64,000 nt of DNA from Gyrodactylus bullatarudis (GCA_012064415.1 SSNU01000002.1:48147-112146), one strand, 5' to 3'; shown: positions 1-11,076, numbered from the stretch's first letter. The notes: generated by a model not told the origin, from the sequence alone. Translations and numbers: made by a program.

Positions 1-735
1 TCGAAAGTCAAACTTTTCCAAAATCCATCTGGCTTAATGTCAAAAAATCAAAAATGAAGAAATCAGTACAAAATGCAACTCATCTTTCCCTCGACAATAT
101 CCACGAAGTAGAAGAACGAATCAGAGGAATGAACAAATACTTATAACGCATGCACGCCTCGGTTGACGACCTACCACGCAATTTGAGGGACTCCTTCATG
201 GACTAGCTTGAAACTGTCAGTAAAGCACGGGTCAATTCTAAATCAATAACGGTCAATCAAGAAATCGTTCAAACTGCCGATGATATCTCTTTCCCAACTT
301 GTCCTCAACATTTCGTATACAATTTAAACGACATTTCCCTATCCAAAAAAGCCATAAAGTTCTGAGCCTAGGTCCAAAATTCTATGCCAAAAAAACTCGA
401 CTCAGACATTGAAACAGACATGGGCTTCGAGCTCTTTCACGATCAATTGAAGGGTGTTCAGGCGTCGTCGAAGGAGTTGAAAGAAAGATTCGACGTTGTT
501 CTGAATGACACTATAATTCAATTCAAACAACAAAAGATAGATTTTCCATACCTCTCAATCAAACACTATCAAGCTCTCTCAGCAATCAGAAAAAAACCAG
601 AATGTCCTCCTGTCCGAACTTGACAAAGGGACGGGAAAAGCAGTTATCAACTCAGAAGAATATTACAGTAAAGGAAGACGTCTCATAAGTGATCCACGCA
701 CTTTCAGACAAGTCAGCAAAGCTGAAAACGACATC
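1..735 (+). pseudogene. Penelope-like element RT, N-terminal remnant
   Basis: Broken N-terminal part of a Penelope-like element (PLE) reverse transcriptase, cut by the window edge. Read across frames, the usual PLE landmarks appear in order: a VYNLNDISLS-like block (about 308-340), VLSLGPKFYA (about 358-390), a helical stretch ending ALSAIRK (about 570-592), then DKGTGKAVINSEEY and SDPRTFRQV (about 620-715). In PLEs these lie upstream of the RT palm. The frame changes near 355 and 590, and stops fall inside the conserved blocks, so the copy is dead. The RT core and the GIY-YIG endonuclease are absent; the fragment ends where a dispersed AT-rich repeat begins. Family resemblance is inferred from motif order only. 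Confidence 0.65.
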
Positions 736-767
736 TGAGCAAAGAACTTTCTAACTTCGGTCAATAA

Positions 768-942
768 TGAAATGAAAAATTTATTGAACAACACATATGT
801 TCTGCTTTACAGTTTTCATTTTCATATAAATAAGTTGATAGTAATCAATTTTCTCACAAAATATGTATACTGATTTAATATTTATAACTCTATGTTTTTA
901 TATAAGAATAATAAAATAAATGCATCTTGTTAATATGTTTGT
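768..942. repeat. Dispersed direct repeat R1, copy 1
   Basis: About 175 bp, closely matching 4089-4267 in direct orientation (both contain TTGAACAACACATATGTTCT and end in AATGCATCTTGTTAATATG plus a T run). The first copy directly follows the PLE RT remnant, so it could be that element's 3' end. No coding content seen. Confidence 0.75.
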
Positions 943-1335
943 TTTTTTTTCTTTCGTTGATAAAGAGTTGGAACATATATGATAACTAGTATCAAAGCAT
1001 TTGTAATTTACGGTCAGGCATCATACCTTATGAAGATAATTATTATTTTGTAACAATCTGTTCATTACTTTCTCTTCATTTATAGTGTTTCTCTTCCATA
1101 AACAATCACTTTATATCAGTTAATAGTTCATTATGAATTACATTTAATCTACATGTCCCTTTTTTAATTTTTTGATAATAACAATAACTTCAGTTTGTTT
1201 TTATTTTAGAAATATTTTCCCAAGCTGATAGAGAAGATTCCCACAGCAATAGACAGCCTTTTATTCTGTGTATTTAATTTTTTTTTGTAATTAATAATGG
1301 GCTGAAAAATATCATGAGGAGAGCAGTTTATTATT
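943..1335. other. AT-rich spacer
   Basis: No ORF, RNA motif or transposon end recognised. Confidence 0.4.
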
Positions 1336-1474
1336 ACAGTTGTACCTCTATAAAAAATGTAACAAACCTATCCCTCTCCTCCTTGCCCCTTTTAAGTTGA
1401 GTAAAATAATGTATAGCTACTATAAAGTAGGTTTATGAGTGTCAAACTTTCCAAAAATATGAAATTCAGTTAAG
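1336..1474. repeat. Dispersed repeat R2, copy 1
   Basis: About 139 bp nearly identical to 10216-10354 (ACAGTTGTACCTCTATAAAA to AAATTCAGTTAA). In the 10.2 kb copy R2 runs straight into the foldback arm; here about 120 bp of other sequence (1475-1595) separates them, so the two sequences probably belong to one element with an indel. Confidence 0.75.
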
Positions 1475-1599
1475 TTTGATTCATTTGATAGATAATTTTC
1501 TGTTGATTCTTTCTAACTAATAAAAATACCAGATTCGTTAATTTCTTGTCTCATAAAATACTATCAAACATTGGAGCACTCTTGATTTTGGATTAAAAA

Positions 1600-2413
1600 A
1601 ATATTTTTTCTCCTTTTCGTCTTTTCACACTTTTGACCTATATCCCTTCCCCTTATTAACACCCACAATTGGGGAACAACTGTAATTATAGCTTACATCA
1701 CTCTTTTCCCTATAATCACACTGAGTTATTCAACGATTAACTCGAAATATTAATGAGTGATCAATCCATCTTATACAACTACAAATTTCAACGTGCAAAG
1801 AATCGGCATTTGGTATTTTATTCTCCTGAACGGGTCCCATTTTATATCCTCTGGATCATTAATTCCCAATGTTCATCAAAAGGAATCGGTCTTTCAAATT
1901 CAATTAAAAATAGTCCGATTTCATCATAAAATCTTTGATATGCTGACTTGATCACTTTTGTTCTTCGAAAATATTTTACTCGTGCCAGACTAATTCCCAA
2001 TTGAGAGGAAATTTCTTTGAAAGTTTTGCCTTCCGCAACAATTAATATCGGTCCTCAGATCATGTTTCATGGTTGATGACAGTGAAAATGAAATTTTAAT
2101 TGAATTGTTGATCAAATTGAAATTAAGAGTGTTCTCATTGGAAAAAAAAATAATTGAAAGGTGTAGAGGATATGGAATGGGACCCTTTCAGGAGAATAAA
2201 ATACCAAATGCCGATTCTTTGCACGTTGAAATTTGTAGTTGTATAAGATGGATTGATCACTCATTAATATTTCGAGTTAATCGTTGAATAACTCAGTGTG
2301 ATTATAGGGAAAAGAGTGATGTAAGCTATAATTACAGTTGTTCCCCAATTGTGGGTGTTAATAAGGGGAGAGGGTATAGGTCAAAAGTGTGAAAAGACGA
2401 AAAGGAGAAAAAT
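1600..2413. mobile_element. Foldback element with ~250-bp inverted arms
   Basis: Arms 1600-1852 and 2166-2413 are near-perfect reverse complements (for example CCTTTTCGTCTTTTCACAC against its complement near 2390), enclosing a 313-bp centre. A third single arm lies at 10355-10592. No target duplication was identified. On the minus strand the centre can be read as an open stretch containing FKEISSQLGISLARVKYF, a plausible helix-turn-helix, so the centre may be a transposase or host gene scrap. Superfamily unknown. Confidence 0.7.
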
Positions 2414-2474
2414 TGCTAATGGTTCAGATGGGAATAGTCAAATATTTCCGAATGTTTTTTCATTAGCTCCAACA

Positions 2475-2700
2475 GAATTAGAATATGCGGAAAGTAGTGC
2501 CGGACTTCTTCAAAGATATTTGGTGGCGATGAAGGAATCATCTAGAGGAATTTGAAGTCAAGTGAATAGTTAGTGATAAAGCTTATATTTCATCGGATCT
2601 CGTCAGACTATTACACCGGCTCGATATTTATAGAGAAAATAAAGAAATTTTACAAGTTCCTCTGATTGGTTATAATCTCATTGGATTTGAATTAGAATTG
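2475..2700 (-). repeat. PLE family A pseudo-LTR, solo
   Basis: Minus-strand family A end: CCAATCAGAGG box (about 2660), AT-rich TATA-like segment, hammerhead ribozyme (2566-2620), then an ORF start at ATG 2541 reading MIPSSPPNIFEEVRHYFP, the family A N-terminal signature. It is truncated after about 20 codons. The plus-strand homologue lies at 7190-7430. Confidence 0.65.
2566..2620 (-). ncRNA. Hammerhead ribozyme, PLE family A
   Basis: Minus-strand order: CCGGT, stem I UAGU, core CUGACGA, short stem II region GAUCCGAU, GAAA, stem III AUAAGCUUUAU, U-C cleavage site, ACUA closing stem I. Predicted cleavage between 2575 and 2574, 33 nt upstream of the ATG. The upstream CCGG pairing with the stem II loop is only about 3 bp here. 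Confidence 0.65.
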
Positions 2701-4082
2701 TATTGAAAATTTTTTTTCAAAAATTTGAACACTGCCTTGGCGTTACAAGCTCGAACAGATGTTGTTATCCTTCCAGATCGAAAAAAAGGACTCATCAGTG
2801 CTCTAAAAATTGTAATACCGATAAGCTCTCATTCTTAATAGATGCGAAATTTAATTTTCTTACCAATGAGTGGCTGCTTCAACTATATTTAGACTGTTTA
2901 AAATTAAAAATTTCGAGTTGCCTTATTAGTGAAGAACTGAGAAGATGATCTTAGTGATATATGTGACATTTAGGAGATCAACGTATATTGTATAAAAATT
3001 TTATTTACAGTTCATCAATTAAAAAAACATAACAACTTTATATTCCATTTAAAGGCTTTTGAAGTGAGTATTTAAAATTATGGATACTTATAGAATTATT
3101 TTATAGAAGAACTCTTTCTGTTGAAGTTTTTATATATTCAGATGACAAGTCTTCTTTCAGGCCTTGGCACCACAGATAGATGAAATTTCATTGTTCTTTG
3201 AATTCAATCGTAGGAATTGAGGAGTGTTGATCGATTCTGATTTGCTGACAAATACACAATTGCTATTGGCCTATTTTTCATGAGTTTTGGGTTAGAAATG
3301 GAATATAAATAACGTATACTTGAATATTCAGATAATTTTCTCCACTTTCTTTTTAGGAATTAGCAGTATTAGATAGACTTTGTTTACTAAAACGTTGGGT
3401 GGAATATTTACTATCTCAAGATGGAAAAAAAATTCGAAAAAATGATTCTCAATTGAATATAAAAAATCAAATTCAAAATTACATCATAAAAATCATTAGA
3501 GTAAACAATCATTCAAGTTCGTAATGATAAATGAATACACTGTTCTGCAATTCACTTCATACATAAATTATGAAGTTTGCTACTAAATCAATTCTAAACA
3601 GTAGAACTTTTGTTAATAGATCTGTATTCATGAATACAGTGGTTGCAAAAACAATGCGTTTAATTATAAAATATAAATCTTCCAAGTTATTTTTATGATG
3701 AATTTTTAAAACATACATGATTCGACAGATAAAAAATTCTTTATCAGTTAATTGACCAGTAAATTGTTATACGATTTCAGTTACATTACTATTCTATTAC
3801 TTTTGATATCTAAAACGACAAAAAATCCGTCAACTTTTGGACTGAGTTGTTTTACAATAGAAGTTAATCCATTTAACTCTGATTACAATTTCATTTCAAT
3901 AACTCTTCACATCAGATATTATTTTTTAAAAAGTAATTTGAAAAACCCTGGAAATTGATCGTCATTAATGGCTCTTCAAAAATGTGCGATTTAATGAAAT
4001 AAAATGCTAAAAAATGGAGAAATCTTAAACAGAGAAATTTCAAGTTTATTCAGTTCTGTTAAAGAAACTAAGAAAGATATGC
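2700..4082. other. Unassigned AT-rich region with exon-like scraps
   Basis: No gene can be supported. Two short open stretches look exon-like: 2715-2836 (+), containing TDVVILPDRKKGLISALK, and 3358-3505 (+), preceded by a good 3' splice site (TTTCTTTTTAG) and containing ELAVLDRLCLLKRWVEYLL. A strong 5' splice-like GTGAGTATT occurs at about 3066. I do not recognise the peptides; they may be captured or decayed host exons. Confidence 0.25.
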
Positions 4083-4267
4083 TTTTGAAATGAAATGAAA
4101 AATCTATTGAACAACACATATGTTCTGCTTTACAATTTTCATTTTCATATAAAAAAGTTGATAGAAATTAATCTTCTCACAAAATATGTATAGTAATTTA
4201 ATATTTATAACTCTATGTTTTTATATAAGAATAATAAAATAAATGCATCTTGTTAATATGTTTTTTT
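4083..4267. repeat. Dispersed direct repeat R1, copy 2
   Basis: Second copy of the repeat at 768-942, same orientation, with a few substitutions and the same terminal T run. Confidence 0.75.
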
Positions 4268-5170
4268 TTCTTGATATGATTTCTTGAGAAATAACTATTG
4301 TGGAAATGACCATGAATAGAATTTGAAAGATCATAAAACTCTTAGTTAAATAGATAGTTGAATACATATTTTGAAATCGTCTTAACAAGCTCAGTACGGT
4401 AAAGTAATATTAAGTTTGTTTCTTTTTAGCTCAGCTCAAGCTTGAAAATTATTATTATCAATTATCACCATTCAATTATTTAAAGAACCGTCAACCAAAC
4501 CAAAAAGTTAAAAAAAATGAGTTATACTTTTTTAATTCGTATCTCTACGACTAAATATTCAGAGAATTTTTTTTTGAAATATGATTGAGGCCTCACCGAA
4601 AAAACTGGTTAATATAACAATTTGAAATGTTGAATTATTATATTATGTCCAAAAGATACCTCTAGTAAGTTATTCCAATAATATGAAAAATATAAAAGCA
4701 TAACGGATTTTGGATCGAAAATATTGAAAAAACATTAGATCACATCGTTCTTTCTAATAATAATGATTAATTACATAATTAAATTATATAATAGGACAGT
4801 AAGAGAAAAAACTTATATTTATTTAACTTTACTGTACAAGAATATTTATATCATAATTACAGTCAATTTCAGAAATTTTATTCCTATAGTAAATGACCCC
4901 TTAGCAATTTTATACATTATCACATGGATTCCAATTTATTGTAATATGAAGATCTCTTCCAGTATTCTCAAATCTACTTTCATCTGAAAGGAAATCTTTT
5001 ACCCTGCCTTATAATAATCATTCTTATACGTAATTAATATCCCTTGTCAGATTTGTTAAGAATATGCTCTTATTTGATTTAAGTTCTTTAAGAGCTTCAA
5101 AATATTTCTTAGTAAGTAAACTAGATGGTTTACTTACGTTCAGATGATTCACGTAGGTGTCCAATATGTG
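4268..5170. other. AT-rich spacer
   Basis: Only low-complexity AT-rich sequence; the open frame at 4763-4987 has no recognisable protein signal. Confidence 0.4.
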
Positions 5171-5185
5171 AAAAAAAAATTTTTA

Positions 5186-5233
5186 TAACCAAATGCGCAT
5201 TTCTCAAAGGATCATCAGTGGTCTCTCTTTGAA
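5186..5233 (-). ncRNA. Hammerhead ribozyme, PLE family C
   Basis: Minus-strand order: UCAAAG, GAGAG, stem I ACCA, CUGAUGA, UCCUUUGA, GAAA, stem III AUGCGCAU, U cleavage site, UGGU. UCAAAG pairs perfectly with CUUUGA in the stem II loop, giving a 6-bp pseudoknot. All core bases are intact; the best-preserved family C copy. Flanking sequence to about 5370 matches the family C 3' end near 38.5 and 55.5 kb (shared GGTGTTTTT block). Confidence 0.72.
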
Positions 5234-5371
5234 AATGATATAAGTTTAAGTTTGAATGAAAAATAATAATTTACAATTTACAAAGAAATAGGATAAGTTA
5301 AAGAATATAAGAATCATAAATGGAAATTAGAATATTATGTAAACTGAAAAAAACACCAAATAGTATATCAA

Positions 5372-5620
5372 AACCCCCTTTTTCCTATTTCACGTTGTGA
5401 GGATTAACACTAGAGCCCCAATCGGTTGTATAGAAGACCCCCTTTTTTCCTTCTTCATGTTGTGAGAAGCTAACACTGGAGAACCGCTCTATAGTTTTTA
5501 CACTGTTTTCATTGGTTTGTTAAGGCTAAACGTCATCGAATGAACCCATCGATTGGGGCTCTAGTGTTAATCCTCACAACGTGAAATAGGAAAAAAGGGG
5601 GTCTGATATACGATGACTCA
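5372..5620. repeat. Short inverted repeat
   Basis: Segment 5372-5425 (containing CACGTTGTGAGGATTAACAC) is repeated inverted at 5566-5620, about 140 bp apart. The right arm begins repeat R3. The same segment occurs singly at 33290-33345. Confidence 0.7.
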
Positions 5621-6369
5621 GTTAGGAAGAGTACGACGTGGTTGTTTGGCTTGGTAAATAGAGGGGTCTCTCTCAATTGTGAAAACGAATTTTCGTATAG
5701 ATTTTCCAAAAATATAGAAATGAGTTTAAAAAATAAGAAGTGGGGTTTAAGCTCGGTTAAAACTGTCACCAGGCAATATTTTGGAATGGAAATTACGCAG
5801 CTGACTCAACTTTTGATTCTGCATAAATGGTGTTCAATTCAATGAGCTAAGATCAAAAATAGTGAACTCTGTTGTTTTAAGAGATATGAATTAGAAAATT
5901 ATTCTGGTAATAGAAGAATAGACATAGGTGACATATTCAAATTTTCAACACATATGAGCTTGAAATGAGAGAGATAGAAGCACTCAAAGTGGATAGACTT
6001 AGGGAGAAAAAATCTTAAATTCATCTCATTACTCAATAGTAAAGAGGTTAAAATATTTTAGTCAGATCCTCTTCTTTATATACTTTTTTAGGAAGTTCAC
6101 TGTATATTCCTTTATGATATATCATATCTACCTTATAAAGGAGAAACTTGAAAAGGCTTGTCTCTCCATTCTTGTATACTATTCTTGTCCATCAATTATT
6201 AATACGAGTATTTTTCTCTTATACGATAGTGTTCTGGCGATAGACCAACACCGGCATGTGGAAACTTGATCTTTTCAAGAAGAGATTGGTATTTCTCCTG
6301 AGTTAGTAGACAATTGTTATCGGCTTTGGTCAGTTCCTTTAAACGCTTATAGAATAATTCACGTGTCAT
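5533..6369. repeat. Repeat R3, copy 1
   Basis: About 840 bp that recurs at 33.0-33.9 kb, partly inverted (5533-5845 against 33045-33357) and partly direct (5828-6338 against 33358-33870). The plus strand encodes an open stretch (5642-5845) beginning FGLVNRGVSLNCENEF that is conserved intact in the other copy. The minus strand carries the small ORF at 6199-6369. No terminal repeats or target duplication found. Confidence 0.7.
6199..6369 (-). pseudogene. Integrase-type N-terminal fragment (Ginger/KRBA2-like?)
   Basis: Minus-strand ORF of 56 codons starting MTRELFYKRLKELTKADN, then LLTQEKYQSLLEKIKFP and LSPEHYRIREKYSY before a stop. Reading past it with a frame change gives IDGQE and a GIYSELPKK-like block near 6100. 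The pattern (amphipathic start, LL.QEKY...L, reYxiL) resembles the N-terminus of integrase-like proteins related to Ginger transposons and KRBA2, but this is weak. A truncated direct copy sits at about 33730-33870. No catalytic D,D,E region follows, so if the assignment is right it is only a stub. Confidence 0.3.
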
Positions 6370-6399
6370 CTTGAAAGTAAGAAAACAAAAATCTTCTTA

Positions 6400-7189
6400 C
6401 GTACTCCTCAATTGAAAATTTTCAATCATATATTAACCATTCAAGCCCCATTATTATATTCTACTGTATAACTTTTGACCTTAAAGTCCAATTTAAAAAA
6501 ATAGGATACCATCAAAACAAAAGGTAGGGCAATCTATCAACACCTACACATATATTTACAGAATTTACATGGTCTATTCTTTCTACTAACGATCTTGATT
6601 TGACATATGATCAAAACTCTCTGGGAGAATTTGTTATCCGGCTCAAAAGAGTACAAAGCACACATTGAACCGGACGATAGCTTACAACACTCGTGGAGGC
6701 ACTCAATAGTAGTTAGATAAAACTGCCAGATAAAATATGCTTTTCAAGACATTTTGAGGCCCTAAAAAATAGACAAGTTAAATTTTGAAGTGATATGATT
6801 TTTAGCTTTCAAATGAACTTGACAAAATTATTCTGTTTTTAGTGACAAAACCCGTTTATTTTGCTGATGAAGTAATGGAAACATATCTCGTAGGAAGACC
6901 TTCTCGTTAATATTTTGAAGTGGAAGATATTTGGCAGAGGGGTAAAGAAAATCAACACCTCAACTGTATTTCTTGAATTATTTTTTCTGAAAATGCACAT
7001 CGATAAATTTTTTATTCATTAGTAACTCTAAATTCATCATTTGCTGGATCCCAAATAACATTGACTTACTTTTGGATTTTTTTAAAGCTTGAGTCTGTGA
7101 GTATTTGAAATTGTTATTTATCTACTATTTCTTTCTCTCTATGTAAAATATGAATTTATTACATTTTTGACTACACTTAATTAGCCTTA
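6400..7189. other. Unassigned region with one exon-like stretch
   Basis: Mostly AT-rich. At 6841-6910 a 3' splice-like TTCTGTTTTTAG is followed by an open stretch reading TKPVYFADEVMETYLVGRPS and a stop. I do not recognise it. A GTGAGTATTT donor-like site lies at about 7098. Confidence 0.25.
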
Positions 7190-7430
7190 GGGACAAATTT
7201 TAACTTGTTAACCCAATGAGATTTTAACCAATCAGAGGAACTTTTACATTTTCTTTATTTTCACTATACATAAATATAAAGCAGGTGTAATAGTCTGAGG
7301 ATATCCGGTGAAATATAAGCTTAGTCACTAATTATTCACTTGACTTCAAATTCCTCTAGATGATTCCTTCATCGCCACAAAATATTTTTAAAGAAGTCCG
7401 GCACTATTTTCCGCAAAATAAACTTTTTAA
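7190..7430 (+). repeat. PLE family A pseudo-LTR, solo
   Basis: Plus-strand family A end homologous to 2475-2700: CCAATCAGAGG (about 7229), AT-rich TATA-like stretch, hammerhead at 7281-7330, ATG at 7360 reading MIPSSPQNIFKEVRHYFPQN, then truncation. The upstream C-terminal coding part is missing. Confidence 0.65.
7281..7330 (+). ncRNA. Hammerhead ribozyme, PLE family A
   Basis: Stem I UAGU/ACUA, core CUGAGGA, loop UAUCCGGU, GAAA, palindromic stem III around UAAGCUUA, cleavage after C7326, 34 nt before the ATG at 7360. The upstream pseudoknot strand is mutated (CAGGT), weakening the CCGG pairing. Confidence 0.65.
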
Positions 7431-8030
7431 TTCATGTCCAGTGTACACATGTTTTCTGATTTTTTTTCCTGCATCTTGTGTTATCTGTATGTTATTTTAC
7501 ACAATTCAATACACACCAGTGAGTTGGGCTTCTTTTTGACAAATAAAGAATTAAAAAAAAACAAGAAATTCAATGAAAAAATAGCTCATTGAAAACAAAA
7601 ATCACTGTTGTTACTTAGCAAATTCAACAGGGATTTTGGATAATTAGATCATATCAAGTCGATCTCCAACTGGTTTTGTTAGTTTCACGCCTCACACAAA
7701 AGCAAGACAGTTGTTACTCCAATCAAACACTTAGATTGTAAGTTTCAAAGTTTCAATAAATACAAATAAACTCTTGCATTTCATAATTTATTAATTTTAA
7801 CAATCCTAAAGTCAAATCAAATCAATTCTAGTGAAACCATCGAATCTGTAAATAAGCAACATGTAGAAATTACAGTGTTTTTAGACAATTAACCTACTAG
7901 CAAAGTGTGGTCACTGGTAATTACTATATCCTTATGAACTCTAACTTGATGGAGATTGTCTTCTCTCACCTAGATGTTAGAAATTCAGATAAGCAAGTGT
8001 CAATTCCATAAGAGAGTAAAATAACTCACG
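7431..8030. other. AT-rich spacer
   Basis: No gene or mobile-element end recognised. TGTAAATAAGCAACATGTA at about 7848 recurs near 8207, a short local duplication. Confidence 0.4.
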
Positions 8031-8038
8031 TTGGCAGA

Positions 8039-8077
8039 TGTAGACGCGTTTTGTCCTTATTAGGACTCGTCAGTACA
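8039..8077 (-). ncRNA. Hammerhead ribozyme in SINE
   Basis: Stem I UGUA/UACA; core CUGACGA; perfect stem II GUCC-UAAUAA-GGAC; then AAAA where GAAA is expected (one core base changed, probably inactivating); stem III ACGCGU; cleavage expected after C at 8043. Different sequence and a longer stem II than the PLE hammerheads. Confidence 0.65.
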
Positions 8078-8150
8078 CCATAGCTAGGATTCGTACCCAG
8101 GTCTTCAACGTTGTGAGGCAACGCTTCTAACCACTAGGCCAGAACCCCGT
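8039..8150 (-). mobile_element. tRNA-derived SINE with hammerhead ribozyme
   Basis: On the minus strand a tRNA-like head (about 8149-8090) has an A box (TGGCCTAGTGG) and a B box (GGTACGAATCC), the internal RNA polymerase III promoter. A hammerhead fold follows directly (8077-8039). tRNA-headed SINEs with a hammerhead are known from schistosomes (Sm-alpha type); this looks analogous. The 3' limit is unclear. Confidence 0.65.
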
Positions 8151-8175
8151 TCGTCTCCTATTACTCAACACTCCC

Positions 8176-8406
8176 ATGGTATTGACACCACTTACACACT
8201 GGTTTTTTGTAAATAAGCAACATGTATATCCATATGAACCTGCAATTTTTCAAATCGTCAAGTCTTTTACATGGACGATCAAAATTCCTGATAAGAGATT
8301 GTCCAACGAGCAAAGAATCATTGAAAAGAGTTACAAAGAGAAAGTTGAACTAGAATGGGAAGTAGCTAGAAATTTTGATTTAGTAGACAAATTTAAACTT
8401 CGTTAA
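8176..8406 (+). CDS. Hypothetical ORF, 76 codons
   Basis: Open frame with a charged C-terminal half (KSYKEKVELEWEVARNF) after a more hydrophobic start. No family recognised. It lies between a SINE and a LINE rem­nant without promoter or splice evidence, so it may be chance or a decayed exon. Confidence 0.2.
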   Translation: MVLTPLTHWFFVNKQHVYPYEPAIFQIVKSFTWTIKIPDKRLSNEQRIIEKSYKEKVELEWEVARNFDLVDKFKLR

Positions 8407-8722
8407 AAAAATAGAAAAACAAGCGAAAAAAGAGGCGATAAAGAAAACTATATTCTAAAGAATTTTTTATTAGTTGAAAAAATCTTTGATTGAACTTCGA
8501 TTTCATCTTCATCAAAAGTTAAACATGAGTATGAGTTTTCATCTTGAGAGATGATATCGAATATTTTAGAAGAAAACATAGATAGAATTCTGATTTTTTT
8601 ACTAGACGCTATATAGTATAATTTTTCGAAAAATAAAGAATATTCCATTGGGGGGAGATTTTTTTTGGAAATCCATGAGTACTAGTTTTTCTCCTTCAGA
8701 AAATTAAAGAATTTATTCCAAT

Positions 8723-9870
8723 GTGCGGCAATCCTCTTTTTTATTTTTCTTTCCTTGTTTTAATATCATTAAGTTTAAATTTTCATTAAGTTTAAATTTT
8801 CATCGAAACTCAATGTCTTCAAAGCCAAAAAGAACTACTCGTTTGCCTGAAAAAAGTCATCGCATTTCTACTGATGGATCCATCTCTGACAATCCATATC
8901 CAAAATATATTACTGTTGAAGGATTATTTGAACTAATGAACATACTCAAACAGATCAATACTCGCATTACAGACGAAAACACTTCAATGAAAACAGAAAT
9001 AAACCAACTCAAGAAACAAATGAATATTTGTGAGTCCTTTTATAGTTTTCCCTTTGCTAATAAACAAGAGGACTCCAATTATTCGCTAAATGATCTTAAA
9101 ATAGTTGATTAAAAAATAAATTCTATGGTCAATGTGATTAATCAACGGAATGAAAAATCAAAAAACCTCATTATCTATAACCTGCCTGAAACCGAAAATG
9201 ATATTCCTAATGTTCATGGTTACTTAGATAAACTTGAAAATAAAATTGAGAATATCATAAAAATAACTCGAATTGGCAAACATTCTACATGACTCCTGTC
9301 ACAACAACTCCTATCAACAATAATATACGTATTAATGATAAAATAATAAACCCCAAATTCACGGTTCGTGATTTAGGAGTTAAATCAGTAATTTTCTTGA
9401 TTTTACAGAACATTATAAGGAAATCTATAGGTCTTTTGTCAGTAGATGTATACAAATACACAAATGTATCAAAAATAACTTTATGAAGGTATTCTTATAC
9501 AAAATGGTGGCCCGAACTGTTGTCGAGTTCTGCTCTGGATGTTGGAAGCCAGAAAAAATTGAATGGTCCAAGAAGTTTTTAGAGAGTCACCAGAACTTTT
9601 CGAAACAAACTATCTGCCCAGTACAGAAAACAACTTGGTTAACCCTCAGAGTCTATCAAAATTCGAAGAGATATAAAAAGTCTCATACTTATTAGAAAAT
9701 CCCTGAGGCCCCAGAGAATCTCTAGACTTAGAGAACGCTACAGAATTGAAGGTCATGTAAAAAATCTAGCTATTTTAAATCGATGTAAAAAACACTTTGA
9801 TAAACTACCTAACTCTTTAAAGAGAAAAAACTTGGAAGAGTTCTCTCAAGAAATTAAAACCAGATTATAA
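8723..9870 (+). pseudogene. LINE (CR1/Jockey-like) remnant, ORF1 joined to ORF2 tail
   Basis: ORF1 starts best at ATG 8813 (MSSKPKRTTRLPEKS), has a coiled-coil-like heptad region ending QLKKQMN, a stop near 9110, then in the same frame NLIIYNLPETENDIP, the typical start of the RRM-like domain of LINE ORF1. At about 9285 sequence jumps to the end of ORF2: INPKFTVRDLGV, then KVFLYKMVARTVVEFCSGCW (the post-RT block usually seen as RPILEYCSxVW), and a final NLAILNRCKKHFDKLPNSL before the stop near 9868. The endonuclease and RT palm are missing. The same family recurs at 31.7-32.7, 33.9-37.8, 52.2 and 61.6-62.2 kb. Confidence 0.65.
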
Positions 9871-10215
9871 ACTAAAAAAAACGAAAAGAAGTTATTATTA
9901 TTAAATGTATATACAATACCAGGTTTTTCTTGAAGTATATTTTAAAGACCAAGATATATATATATACTAGTGTCAAAATATTTAGTAAATCAACATCAAA
10001 TTACTCAAAATATTTCTTGTGAAGATATTTATTGTTTTGCTAATCATTTTTCATATTTATTCATTTTTATTCTTCTCAACTGACTCTTCATAAATATCAA
10101 AGTCTTCACTGATCATTAGAATTAAAAAGTTAAAATTTACCAGTCTAAAACTAATTTGTTGAAAGTAGCTTGAAATACCATGTATCTAGAGCCATTGCAA
10201 AGACAAAAAAATAAT
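9871..10215. other. AT-rich spacer with short (TA)n
   Basis: Contains a short alternating AT run near 9950-9968. Nothing else recognised. Confidence 0.45.
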
Positions 10216-10592
10216 ACAGTTGTACCTCTATAAAAAATGTAACAAACCTATCCCTCTCCTCCTTGCCCCTTTTAAGTTGAGTAAAATAATGTATAGCTAC
10301 TATAAAGTAGGTTTATGAGTGTCAAACTTTCCAAAAATATAAAATTCAGTTAAAAAATATTTTTCCTCCTTTTCGTCTTTTCACACTTTTGACCTATACC
10401 CTCTCCCCTTATTAACACCCACAATTGGGGAACAACTGTAATTATAGCTTACATCACTCTTTTCCCTATAATCACACTGAGTTATTCAACGATTAACTCG
10501 AAATATTAATGAGTGATCAATCCATCTTATACAACTACAAATTTCAACGTTCAAAGAATCGGCATTTGGTATTTTATTCTCCTGAAAGGGTC
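10216..10592. repeat. Repeat R2 plus single foldback arm
   Basis: 10216-10354 matches R2 copy 1 and 10355-10592 matches the left arm of the foldback element at 1600-1852. The second arm is replaced abruptly at 10593 by PLE GIY-YIG sequence, so this copy is half an element. Confidence 0.7.
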
Positions 10593-10775
10593 ATGTATCG
10601 GCTTGGTACAAGAAACTGAAATTGGTCACATCAGCAGTGTGACTTATATTGCAAAGGTGCTCCGCTGAACCGACGTTGACTACTCGCAGATGTTCCTTAA
10701 TTCTTACTTTCACTGGTTTGACAGTCTGTTCCACATACTTCGAGCCACAAGAACAGTTGAATAGGTACAGTTGTA
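10593..10775 (-). pseudogene. PLE GIY-YIG endonuclease fragment
   Basis: Minus-strand open stretch containing YLFNCSCGSKYVEQTVKPVK, then VRIKEHLRVVNVGSAEHL and ADVTNFSFLYQ. It aligns with the GIY-YIG domain at 49.85-50.04 kb (YLFKCKCGSTYVGQT, ARIKEHL, ADVTNFSILFQ), keeping the CxC, the Y and the Arg-bearing helix but with VEQ in place of VGQ. Family A. Truncated at both ends. Confidence 0.65.
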
Positions 10776-11076
10776 TCATAAAGTAAAGTCTCGTTATCAT
10801 ATTCATCATCTCATGGAATATCATAACTATACTTTTATGTATATGGGTTTATTAATTTATAAATATAAGCTATTAATATTAACTAAACATCTAAACTTTA
10901 ATTTGATCACATCCTAAGCAAGTAAAAATCACGTATTTTTTAACACTTTCAAATCTCACTTAATAAATAGAATAAGAATTAAAAGTTGTTCTATATGAAG
11001 TTGATAATTGCTAAATGTTTCATTTTTCGTTTGAAAAACTTGAATTATTATTCATTAGGAGAGGATATACGAGTTG

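Noticed and set aside
2785..2800. CTGATGAGTCC on the minus strand, resembling a hammerhead core
   Set aside because: The stem II complement and GAAA are missing (TTTTTTTCGAT follows) and no stem I partner is visible.
3358..3505. Host gene exon with a good acceptor site
   Set aside because: No second exon, family or start codon could be supported; listed only as an exon-like scrap.
4763..4987. 74-codon ORF rich in Ile, Tyr and Asn
   Set aside because: Composition expected from AT-rich DNA; no homologous stretch elsewhere in the window and no promoter or splice context.
8090..8149. Possible true tRNA gene
   Set aside because: A and B boxes are present but the acceptor stem does not close and a hammerhead follows, so it is the head of a SINE.
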